Shown: positions 1-5,246 of the stretch, piece after piece
Layout: each line of letters begins with the position of its first letter
How positions within the stretch are numbered: position 1 is the stretch's first letter
Source: Thiotrichaceae bacterium
Lineage (GTDB): Bacteria; Pseudomonadota; Gammaproteobacteria; Thiotrichales; Thiotrichaceae
Assembly: GCA_026992705.1 (NCBI GenBank)
Contig: JALWYT010000162.1
Location: 1 to 6,041, forward strand
Reading direction: 5' to 3'
DNA length: 6,041 nucleotides
Notes under the pieces: generated by a model
Told to the model about the DNA's origin: nothing
The model's input: only the letters and a program-made list of their open reading frames with translations
Database searches by the model: none
Position numbers and translations under genes: made by a program

Positions 1-274
1 GCTGTAAGGTATCTTTAATATGATTAAGTACCGTTTCCATTGCCCCTAGCGGCACAGCCAGCAGTATCATATCGGCTTGAGCAACGGCTTCTGCTGGGTT
101 TAGTTGGTAATCATCAATTACATCGAGTTCAATGGCTCGTTTTAAGTGGGCTTCATTACGACTGCAACCGATAATAGTTTTACAGTAATTTGCTTTTTTT
201 AGGGCTTTAGCAAGCGAGCCTCCGATTAGCCCAACACCAAAAATTGTTAATTGTTGAATTGAGAATTCATTCAC
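1..274 (-). CDS. tyrA: Prephenate dehydrogenase (partial, N-terminal 91 residues)
   Basis: This is the NAD(P)-binding N-terminal part of a prephenate/arogenate dehydrogenase, which oxidatively decarboxylates prephenate to 4-hydroxyphenylpyruvate in tyrosine synthesis. The gene runs off the left edge, so the catalytic domain is not visible. The protein begins MNEFSIQQLTIFGVGLIGGS; the Rossmann motif GVGLIGGSL lies at residues 13-21, and ADMILLAVPLGAM around residues 66-78 is the usual fourth-strand segment of TyrA. The end of strand 2 reads GCSRN, without the Asp often seen in NAD-specific enzymes, so cofactor preference is open. The start is GTG at 274-272: the frame has a stop four codons further upstream and no ATG or TTG in between. 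The GTG shares GTGA with the hisC stop, which points to translational coupling. The family call is firm; the choice between prephenate-only and broader cyclohexadienyl specificity cannot be made here. Confidence 0.9.
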   Translation of the reverse strand, partial: MNEFSIQQLTIFGVGLIGGSLAKALKKANYCKTIIGCSRNEAHLKRAIELDVIDDYQLNPAEAVAQADMILLAVPLGAMETVLNHIKDTLQ

Positions 275-1446
275 AGCTTCATGGCCTTATCCAATGCTGC
301 AATACAGCGTTCATTTTGTTCTTTTGTGCCAATGGTGATACGTAAATGCTGGGGTAAATTATAATTTGCGACGGGTCTAACAATTACTGCTTCTCGCAAC
401 ATGGCTTCATATATCAACTGGGCATTTTCACCGACTTTTACCGTAATAAAATTACCGACGGATGGAATATAGTCGAGTTCACGTTGTTTGCAGGCTTGTT
501 CCCACTGTTGTAGTCCACGGCGGTTAAGTTCTGCACTTTTTTCCACATGCTCGTCATCATCGAGTGCTGCTTCGGCAGCCGTCAGTGCCAGTGAATTTAC
601 ATTAAATGGCTGACGAACTCTGTTTAATAAATCCGCAATTTCGGGGCTGGATACGGAATAACCAATTCGCAAACCGGCTAAACCGTGAATTTTTGAAAAT
701 GTTCGTGTGACGATAAGGTTTGGGTAGTTATCTAACCATTCCAGAGTATTAGGGTAGGCAATATGATCAACATATTCGCAATAAGCCTCATCAATCACTA
801 CAACAACATGGACAGGGACTTGTTGCATAAAGTGCTCTAGTTCATCACTATTTAACCATGTCCCTGTTGGATTATTCGGGTTAGCGATAAAAACGATGTG
901 GGTATTGCCACGAATTTGATGCAACATTGCTTTTAAGTTATGTCCATAAGGCATTGTATGATCTGTAGGATGTGCTTTAGCAATATGTCTACCTGCTCCT
1001 GCCGCTTTAGTTACAATTGGATAAACAGCAAAGGCATATTCAGAAAAGACAGCATCACGGCGGATAGTAAGAAAAGTTCTTGCAATCAGATCCAATATAT
1101 CATTTGAGCCATTGCCTAAGGTGATGTGTTCGGTAGAAATGCGTGTATTATCAGTAGACAATTTGTCTGCCAACTTTTGTTTCAGATGGTGACCACTGCC
1201 ATCAGGGTATAACTCTAATGTCCGCATCCTATCTGTAGGGTTATTATTATACTCGTTGAGTTTCGCCTGTATTGCTGCAATAGCTTTAGGGCTTGCTCCA
1301 AGCGGATTTTCATTAGAGGCAAGTTTGATTGTTGTACCTGCTTCAATACCTAACTCTCTTTCTAGTTCTTCAATCGGTTTTCCTGGGAGATAAGGGTTTA
1401 ACTCCTGAATGGCGGAAACCGCATACTTCCATGTTTTTAGTTCCAT
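271..1446 (-). CDS. hisC: Histidinol-phosphate / aromatic aminotransferase HisC
   Basis: This is a PLP-dependent class I/II aminotransferase of the HisC family. It transfers the amino group from glutamate to imidazole-acetol phosphate (histidine pathway), and in this operon context probably also to phenylpyruvate and 4-hydroxyphenylpyruvate. Visible motifs, numbered from the start chosen here, are LASNENPLG (42-50), LGNGSND (110-116), NPNNPTGT (189-196), DEAY (219-222), TFSK with the PLP lysine K252, the phosphate-binding AGLR (R260), and HLRI with the substrate-carboxylate arginine R369. The frame is open up to an ATG at 1518, but that would add 24 residues of Asn/Lys/Tyr-rich sequence with no ribosome site. 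The ATG at 1446 has AGG about 8 bases upstream and gives the family's usual N-terminus, so 391 residues are preferred. That is still about 20 more than a typical family member, owing to extra residues before YPDG (about 67-78) and before the ITLGNGS strand. It overlaps tyrA by four bases, and a promoter at 1533-1561 lies upstream. Confidence 0.93.
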   Translation of the reverse strand: MELKTWKYAVSAIQELNPYLPGKPIEELERELGIEAGTTIKLASNENPLGASPKAIAAIQAKLNEYNNNPTDRMRTLELYPDGSGHHLKQKLADKLSTDNTRISTEHITLGNGSNDILDLIARTFLTIRRDAVFSEYAFAVYPIVTKAAGAGRHIAKAHPTDHTMPYGHNLKAMLHQIRGNTHIVFIANPNNPTGTWLNSDELEHFMQQVPVHVVVVIDEAYCEYVDHIAYPNTLEWLDNYPNLIVTRTFSKIHGLAGLRIGYSVSSPEIADLLNRVRQPFNVNSLALTAAEAALDDDEHVEKSAELNRRGLQQWEQACKQRELDYIPSVGNFITVKVGENAQLIYEAMLREAVIVRPVANYNLPQHLRITIGTKEQNERCIAALDKAMKL

Positions 1447-1532
1447 GTTATTGCCTGAGTTGTAATTTTTAGCATATTTATAACGCTTCAGATTGTACTT
1501 TATTTTGTTCGCATTCAAAGGCAGAAAGCTAA

Positions 1533-1561
1533 ATTCTATAAGGATAAATAAGCACTTTCAA
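1533..1561 (-). promoter_or_regulatory. Predicted sigma70-type promoter for hisC-tyrA
   Basis: On the minus strand TTGAAA (1561-1556) and TAGAAT (1538-1533) are separated by exactly 17 bases. Each hexamer differs from consensus at one position. Transcription would start near 1526, giving a leader of about 80 bases before the hisC ATG at 1446. The site lies in the only loose junction (137 bases) of the pheA-hisC-tyrA run, so hisC and tyrA may be transcribed independently of pheA. It is a prediction from sequence only. Confidence 0.55.
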
Positions 1562-1583
1562 TGCAAAAATTGAATAACGATCC

Positions 1584-2672
1584 TTATTTTATTGCTTTAG
1601 GATATGATCCTAACACTCTAAGTTTCTCTGCTTTTTGTTGTAATTCCTCCAATGCTTGTTTGAGATTCTCATCGTCTTCATGACCAATCACATCAAGGAA
1701 AAATACATAGTCCCAGTTTACACAACGTGAGGGGCGAGATTCAATGCGTGTCATATCCAAACCATTTTTCGCCAATGGCTTGAGTAAATGGTATAAAGCA
1801 CCGGGTTTATTAGTTGTGGATAATAATAAAGAGGTTTTGTCCTTACCGCTAGGTGGGACTTTTTGCTCGCCTATAATTAAAAATCGGGTGGTATTGTTAG
1901 GTTGATCCTCAATATTCATTTGTACAACCTTAATATCATAAATGTCAGCAGCTTGCTGACCACCAATTGCCACCGCTTGTTCATCTTTACAGGCTAGACG
2001 AATAGCTTCGGTATTGCTATTCACAGGAATACGCTCTGCCTTGGGTAAATGCATATCTAGCCACCGCCGACATTGGGCTAAAGATTGTTGATGAGAATAA
2101 ACCCGCTTAGTTGATTGCCAATCATCAGTTTGGCACATAAGGTTTTGATGAATGCGTAAATCCACTTCGCCGCAAATACGCAGTGAAGGCGAATCAACAA
2201 AGCTATCTAAGGTATGTGTGATAACACCTTCTGTAGAGTTCTCAATCGGTACCACTCCATAATCTGCCGAGCCAGCTTGTACCTCGCGGAAAATTAAGTC
2301 AATGGTTTCACAGGGAAGTGGCGTAACAGAATGACCAAAATGCTTATGCACGGCTGATTGAGAAAATGTCCCTTCAGGACCTAAAAAAGCAATGGTTAGT
2401 TTTTCTTCTAATGATAAGCAAGAGGAAATAATTTCACGATAAATACGGGTAATTTGTTCATCTTTTAACGGACCTGAATTTTGCGATATCATACGTCGCA
2501 AAATTTGAGCTTCCCGTTCTGGGCGATAAAACTTAACTTTTTCGTCTGAACCTTGCTTGGCTTCTGCTACTTTTTCAGCCCATTTTGCCCTTGAGTTCAT
2601 TAACTCAAGAATTTGGTCATCAATAGCATCTATATTTTCACGAATTTCTTGTAATTTTATTGTTTCTGACAT
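1584..2672 (-). CDS. pheA: Bifunctional chorismate mutase / prephenate dehydratase (P-protein)
   Basis: This enzyme converts chorismate to prephenate and then to phenylpyruvate, the committed route to phenylalanine, in the cytoplasm. At 362 residues it has the normal P-protein length and order. Residues 1 to about 90 are an AroQ-type all-helical chorismate mutase (RENIDAIDDQILELMNSRAK and FYRPERE, with R11 and R28 as likely active-site arginines). Residues from about 92 to 270 are the prephenate dehydratase domain, with GPEGTFS (98-104), ENSTEGV (144-150) and the catalytic TRF motif (262-264). Residues from about 278 on are an ACT domain with GALYHLL (291-297) and ESRP (311-314), the signatures of phenylalanine-binding feedback control. 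The ATG lies 10 bases after the preceding gene's stop. The nearest purine-rich sequence (ACAGG) is about 19 bases upstream, so translation may depend on coupling to that gene. No leader peptide or attenuator is visible. Confidence 0.96.
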   Translation of the reverse strand: MSETIKLQEIRENIDAIDDQILELMNSRAKWAEKVAEAKQGSDEKVKFYRPEREAQILRRMISQNSGPLKDEQITRIYREIISSCLSLEEKLTIAFLGPEGTFSQSAVHKHFGHSVTPLPCETIDLIFREVQAGSADYGVVPIENSTEGVITHTLDSFVDSPSLRICGEVDLRIHQNLMCQTDDWQSTKRVYSHQQSLAQCRRWLDMHLPKAERIPVNSNTEAIRLACKDEQAVAIGGQQAADIYDIKVVQMNIEDQPNNTTRFLIIGEQKVPPSGKDKTSLLLSTTNKPGALYHLLKPLAKNGLDMTRIESRPSRCVNWDYVFFLDVIGHEDDENLKQALEELQQKAEKLRVLGSYPKAIK

Positions 2673-2682
2673 TGTTTATGAT

Positions 2683-3090
2683 TTATTTGCCTGTTACAGG
2701 ATCAACCCAACCGTAAGTACAGTCTACCTCAACACGAACTCGCATTAAACCATGAATGCCTTCATTAAAAATAACTTCAATCGGACGCTTCTTACGAAAA
2801 CGACGATGCGGTTTAAATAGCCACATATGCCGCATTTGCTGACTAAATGGAAAAGTCGTGCGTAAGGCATCGGCAATACCACTAATATGCTCAATTCGCG
2901 TCATCACTTCTTCCGTTTGAGGAAAAGCTTTATCATGATTCCGATACTGCTGAATATGACGAGGCTTCGTCCCTTCTGGCAAACCCAATACCTCAATCAT
3001 CTGCTCAGGACTCAACCGCCATTCATCTAAATAAGCAATAATTGCCTTTGTGATCTGTATCATATCCTCATTATTACGCTGCTTGGTCAT
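2683..3090 (-). CDS. MbcA/ParS/Xre-type (DUF2384) antitoxin-like protein
   Basis: This 135-residue basic protein has the layout of the MbcA/ParS/Xre antitoxin family. An N-terminal helical, HTH-like half (about 10-60, with AYLDEWRLSPEQMIEVLGLP at 19-38) is followed by RIEHISGIADALRTTFPF (65-82) and then the toxin-binding-type segment: MWLFKP (89-94), KRPIEVI (101-107) and GIHGLMRVRVEVD (111-123). Family members usually neutralise a RES-domain toxin that degrades NAD and autorepress their own operon; some act as plasmid or chromosome partition-associated proteins. No RES gene is present on either side. The neighbours are instead a one-base-overlapping 94-residue gene upstream and pheA 10 bases downstream. 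The start is supported by GAGG about 9 bases before the ATG; an internal ATG at codon 10 is less likely. The domain call is recognition of a motif pattern; DNA binding and any toxin partner are inference. Confidence 0.72.
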   Translation of the reverse strand: MTKQRNNEDMIQITKAIIAYLDEWRLSPEQMIEVLGLPEGTKPRHIQQYRNHDKAFPQTEEVMTRIEHISGIADALRTTFPFSQQMRHMWLFKPHRRFRKKRPIEVIFNEGIHGLMRVRVEVDCTYGWVDPVTGK

Positions 3091-3374
3091 TATTTTTTCC
3101 TCAAAGAATCAATGGATACGATATTTGTATCAACATTTGTAGGTTCATCAATAAAACGCGGTCTTGCCATTGTGATACCTGCTTCATCGGCTAATTCTTT
3201 TTCACGTGATGCAATAAGGCTTAAACAAACTTTAATATCTTCAACTGTTTCTGCCGTTAGTGGATATTCCACCATTGCATCGGTTGGGGTGAGGTCCTTA
3301 ATAATTTTAGACAAGGTTTTACGCATTGCCATTAACACCCGTCGCTCTTTTGATTCATAAAATTCTTTAGACAT
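3090..3374 (-). CDS. Small protein of unknown function, coupled to the DUF2384 gene
   Basis: I do not recognise a named family for this 94-residue cytoplasmic protein. It has no signal peptide or membrane segment. Residues 1-30 are a charged, basic amphipathic stretch (ERRVLMAMRKTLSKIIKDLT), residues about 38-66 look like a second helix pair (LTAETVEDIKVCLSLIASRE), and the tail ARPRFIDEPTN to the end is probably extended. Its stop overlaps the next start as TAATG, so the two proteins are likely made in linked amounts and may bind each other. The frame is open to an ATG at 3413, but the ATG at 3374 has AGG about 8 bases upstream, and the predicted promoter at 3404-3433 would place the transcript start downstream of 3413. 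It does not resemble RES or other toxins I know, and could be a regulator accessory or a structural partner. Confidence 0.7.
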   Translation of the reverse strand: MSKEFYESKERRVLMAMRKTLSKIIKDLTPTDAMVEYPLTAETVEDIKVCLSLIASREKELADEAGITMARPRFIDEPTNVDTNIVSIDSLRKK

Positions 3375-3471
3375 AGAAATACCTAGGTTTGACAGTTTAC
3401 TGAATATTAACATCTATCCAGTATCCCTACCAATTATGGCGTAGTGTGTTTTTACATTATATGATAAGCAT
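3375..3471. promoter_or_regulatory. Divergent intergenic region between the two gene blocks
   Basis: These 97 bases separate the minus-strand 94-residue gene from the plus-strand VOC gene and must hold starts for both directions. For the plus strand there is a perfect TTGACA at 3389-3394 but no good -10 at the right distance, and a TATGAT at 3460-3465 only 6 bases before the VOC ATG without a good -35. If the latter is used, the VOC mRNA would be nearly leaderless, which fits the absence of a clear ribosome site. No convincing operator palindrome was seen. Confidence 0.4.
3404..3433 (-). promoter_or_regulatory. Possible promoter of the minus-strand operon
   Basis: On the minus strand TTGGTA (3433-3428) and TAATAT (3409-3404) are 18 bases apart, each matching consensus at four of six positions. 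Transcription would start near 3397 and give a leader of about 23 bases with AGG in place for the ATG at 3374. The match is modest; its value is that position, ribosome site and chosen start agree. Confidence 0.35.
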
Positions 3472-3849
3472 ATGAAAAATAATTTACTCGCAATACATCA
3501 CGTATCATTTATCGTGCAAGATACACAAGCTTCCATTGATTTTTATATAAAAATTCTCGGCGTAAGCATCAATAAGCAACGCCCTGATTTGGGTTATGCT
3601 GGTGCTTGGCTTGATGTTAATGAGCATCAGCAGATTCATTTATTGGAGTTGCCTAACCCTGATCCTATTCACAATCGCCCTAAACATGGTGGGCGTGATC
3701 GGCATGTGGCTTTTAGCGTTGCTAATCTGCAATCAATAATTAATAAATTAGAGTATGCTAAAATTACTTATAGCTTGAGCAAATCAGGTCGCCGAGCATT
3801 ATTTTTTCGTGACCTTGATGGTAATACCATTGAATTAATAGGGACGTAA
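3472..3849 (+). CDS. VOC-superfamily (glyoxalase/FosA-fold) metalloprotein
   Basis: This 125-residue protein has the two-module beta-alpha-beta-beta-beta fold of the vicinal oxygen chelate superfamily, which includes glyoxalase I, FosA and extradiol dioxygenases. Module 1 opens with AIHHVSFIVQD (7-17) and contains SIDFYIKILGV; module 2 opens with RHVAFSV (77-83) and ends with FFRDLDGNTIELIG (111-124). Probable metal ligands are H10, H56 (in QIHLLELPNP), H78 and E121, spaced much like those of bacterial glyoxalase I, so divalent-metal binding is likely. The substrate cannot be told; methylglyoxal-glutathione is one option among many. The ATG is the only sensible start although no ribosome site precedes it. 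The stop codon TAA is formed at the left edge of the inverted-repeat element at 3847-3955; without that element the frame would continue with five more codons. Confidence 0.82.
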   Translation: MKNNLLAIHHVSFIVQDTQASIDFYIKILGVSINKQRPDLGYAGAWLDVNEHQQIHLLELPNPDPIHNRPKHGGRDRHVAFSVANLQSIINKLEYAKITYSLSKSGRRALFFRDLDGNTIELIGT

Positions 3850-3955
3850 CTATTTTATATATTATGTAAGATGGTAAGTATTTGATTATTTGGGCTTATA
3901 GCTTACACGGATGTATTTACAACATCCCGAATAAGCAATTTGGATAAAATAGTTA
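3847..3955. mobile_element. Candidate miniature inverted-repeat element (IS630/mariner-like, TA-flanked)
   Basis: The 105-bp core at 3849-3953 begins ACTATTTTAT and ends with its exact complement ATAAAATAGT, and each end is bordered by TA (3847-3848 and 3954-3955). With the flanking G and C the perfect inverted repeat is 13 bp (3846-3858 and 3944-3956). Inside are nested arms: GCTTAT (3894-3899) with ATAAGC (3931-3936), and GGATGT (3909-3914) with ACATCC (3922-3927) around a 7-base loop. No protein is encoded. TA duplication plus short terminal repeats is the habit of IS630/Tc1-mariner elements and their non-autonomous derivatives. The left edge provides the last base of the VOC stop, and the right edge ends 3 bases before the AGAGG ribosome site of the next gene. 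Alternatives are a transcriptional hairpin or a chance palindrome; a single copy in the window cannot decide. Confidence 0.5.
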
Positions 3956-3973
3956 CACAGAGGTTAAATAATT

Positions 3974-4414
3974 ATGGAAACGAATAATCGTTATTATCAA
4001 ACATTTATGGGAGCTTTTAGTGGTATTTTACGCTGGCATCAATTAGATGAGCTATGGAATGTGTTAAAAACAGAAAAAGTCGATGATTGGTATATTTATG
4101 CCGTTGGTGACACACCTCCTAAAAATCCTACCCCTTATAATGAATTAGAAAAATTTATTACAGAAGTTGATAAACTATTAAGAACAGAGCATGCTGAAGA
4201 TTACTGCGGCATTGTGTATGTTGATAATAAAACACAACCTAAATTTATTAAGATTTTTGACCCAAATAATCTCGGCACATCATGCAGTACTGGTATGGCT
4301 CCACCGCTACCTGCATGGATACTTTCAAAGCAAGCACCTATTGACTTGCCATCCGCTTTGCCACAAGCTAATAACCGCAGACGTTGGTGGAAAAATATTT
4401 TTAAACGGAATTAA
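3974..4414 (+). CDS. Conserved-looking soluble protein of unknown function
   Basis: I cannot assign a named function to this 146-residue protein. It has no signal peptide or membrane helix. Its N-terminal two thirds look like a compact alpha/beta domain: helices around FMGAFSGILRWHQLDELWNV (11-30), a strand DDWYIYAVGD (37-46), a helix ELEKFITEVDKLLR, then strands CGIVYVDN and FIKIFDPNNLG, giving an impression of a small conserved fold rich in Trp and Tyr. A proline-rich stretch (APPLPAWIL) and a strongly basic end (NNRRRWWKNIFKRN) follow. The basic Trp-rich tail could touch nucleic acid or the membrane surface; this is inference. AGAGG at 3959-3963 is the ribosome site. If the upstream element is an insertion, this gene was originally 2 bases behind the VOC gene in one operon. 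Confidence 0.75.
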   Translation: METNNRYYQTFMGAFSGILRWHQLDELWNVLKTEKVDDWYIYAVGDTPPKNPTPYNELEKFITEVDKLLRTEHAEDYCGIVYVDNKTQPKFIKIFDPNNLGTSCSTGMAPPLPAWILSKQAPIDLPSALPQANNRRRWWKNIFKRN

Positions 4415-4428
4415 ATAATGAGGACAAC

Positions 4429-4449
4429 TACTCAGTATAGGGCTGAGTA
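4429..4449 (+). other. Perfect 7-bp hairpin in the intergenic spacer
   Basis: TACTCAG (4429-4435) and CTGAGTA (4443-4449) form a perfect 7-bp stem with a 7-base loop, 14 bases after the stop of the 146-residue gene and 20 bases before the ATG of the next. No U-run follows, so it is not a classical intrinsic terminator. It could protect or process the transcript between the two genes, or be a protein-binding palindrome. Confidence 0.4.
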
Positions 4450-4469
4450 ACTACTAATCAGATAGAAAA

Positions 4470-5081
4470 ATGGAAATAAGTAACAACCTTCAGGAACGAA
4501 TTACGCAGATTGCCTTAGTTATCTTTGCAGTCTTATTGACTCTTATCATTTATGTTTTTTTTAGTCCTAGCACTAAAAATGCAGCAATAAATCAAGCCAA
4601 AAACACAGACACAATCCAACAAAATAACCCGATTACAACACCAAAGGCAGTTGTATCAGAACAAAATCACACCGCAGCAGCAAAAGCTGTTGTATCAGAG
4701 AATCAGCCTGCTGTATCGACACCAAAGGTTCAGCAGACAGAAGCTAAACAAATAACAAAAACAACGCAAGATAAGGTAGAAATCATGAAACTTGATAATT
4801 ATAAAGTACCTAATAATAACAAACCCAAACTCAGTGAATTTATTCCTGAGGAGCTGAAAAGCAATATTCAAAAATCATTGCTAACACCCGAACAGATTCA
4901 AGCACTATCACCTGAAGAGCGTTTAAAATATCAAGAAACTCAACGAAAGCTAGCAGCTGTACTGCGTCGTCTCGGTCAGATGGAAGCTGAAAATCAAAAA
5001 TTACAAAACAGCCTTGCACAAGCAGAGCAACAAAAACAGCAGCTTGACTATAAAGTTCAGCAATTGCAAATGAAGCAATAG
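4470..5081 (+). CDS. Single-pass inner-membrane protein with C-terminal coiled coil, unknown function
   Basis: This 203-residue protein has one hydrophobic helix near the N-terminus (about 12-31, ITQIALVIFAVLLTLIIYVF) preceded by a short charged tail, as in a signal anchor. Most of the protein is therefore probably periplasmic, though orientation is inferred. Residues 32-115 are a low-complexity Ala/Gln/Thr/Lys linker with an internal repeat (KAVVSE at 59-64 and 72-77, 13 residues apart). Residues about 120-150 (LSEFIPEELKSNIQ, LTPEQIQALSPEERLKYQ) look structured, and about 150-203 form a Gln/Glu/Lys-rich coiled coil (AEQQKQQLDYKVQQLQMKQ at the end). The layout resembles envelope-anchoring or scaffold proteins that oligomerise by coiled coil, but I recognise no family. 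The ribosome site is weak (GATAGA shortly before the ATG). A hairpin precedes the gene at 4429-4449. Confidence 0.75.
   Translation: MEISNNLQERITQIALVIFAVLLTLIIYVFFSPSTKNAAINQAKNTDTIQQNNPITTPKAVVSEQNHTAAAKAVVSENQPAVSTPKVQQTEAKQITKTTQDKVEIMKLDNYKVPNNNKPKLSEFIPEELKSNIQKSLLTPEQIQALSPEERLKYQETQRKLAAVLRRLGQMEAENQKLQNSLAQAEQQKQQLDYKVQQLQMKQ
4641..4728 (+). repeat. Imperfect in-frame repeats in the linker of the membrane protein gene
   Basis: TTGTATCAGA occurs at 4651-4660 and again at 4690-4699, 39 bases (13 codons) apart. ACACCAAAGG occurs at 4638-4647 and 4719-4728, 81 bases (27 codons) apart. Both offsets keep the frame and encode the repeated AVVSE and TPK segments of the periplasmic linker. 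Slippage or duplication inside a low-complexity linker explains them, and the copies have already diverged. Confidence 0.5.
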
Positions 5082-5246
5082 AGTTCAAACAGTTTATTTC
5101 GTTTATGTTAGATAAGTCTGTTGTGTAAAAAGCTACCGTTAGTCGCCTACTTTTTCTCCTATTTCTATTTTTTGCTATTGTTACACCATAACATTTGAGT
5201 TGTACATTTGAACCCGCACTATGTAGGTATTTCATTGACATAATTT

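Noticed and set aside
1447..1518. Separate leader peptide of hisC (MNANKIKYNLKRYK...) acting as an attenuator
   Set aside because: It has no stop codon before hisC, no run of His, Phe or Tyr codons and no terminator hairpin; it is simply the open upstream frame of hisC.
2557..2748. Plus-strand open frame of 63 codons across the pheA start
   Set aside because: It lies antisense to the well-supported pheA and DUF2384 genes, has no ribosome site and no recognisable domain.
3112..3360. Plus-strand open frame of 82 codons
   Set aside because: It is the antisense shadow of the 94-residue gene, which has far better start signals and operon context.
2683..3374. Standard Xre-RES toxin-antitoxin system
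   Set aside because: The partner protein lacks the RES signature residues and length, and the other neighbour is pheA.
4191..4418. Plus-strand open frame of 75 codons
   Set aside because: It is an overlapping frame inside the 146-residue gene with no ribosome site and a composition unlike a folded protein.
5127..5155. AAAAAG ... CTTTTT as a terminator after the membrane protein gene
   Set aside because: The stem is only 6 bp, nearly all A-T, with a 17-base loop and no GC-rich part; the T-run is itself the stem arm.
5083..5213. GTTCAAA (5083-5089) and TTTGAAC (5207-5213) as ends of a second inverted-repeat element
   Set aside because: Seven bases over a 130-base span in AT-rich DNA is expected by chance; there are no TA or other target duplications and no similarity to the element at 3847-3955.
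4840..5241. Minus-strand open frame of 133 codons
   Set aside because: It is antisense to the coiled-coil part of the membrane protein gene; Gln/Glu/Lys-rich codons commonly leave the opposite strand open.
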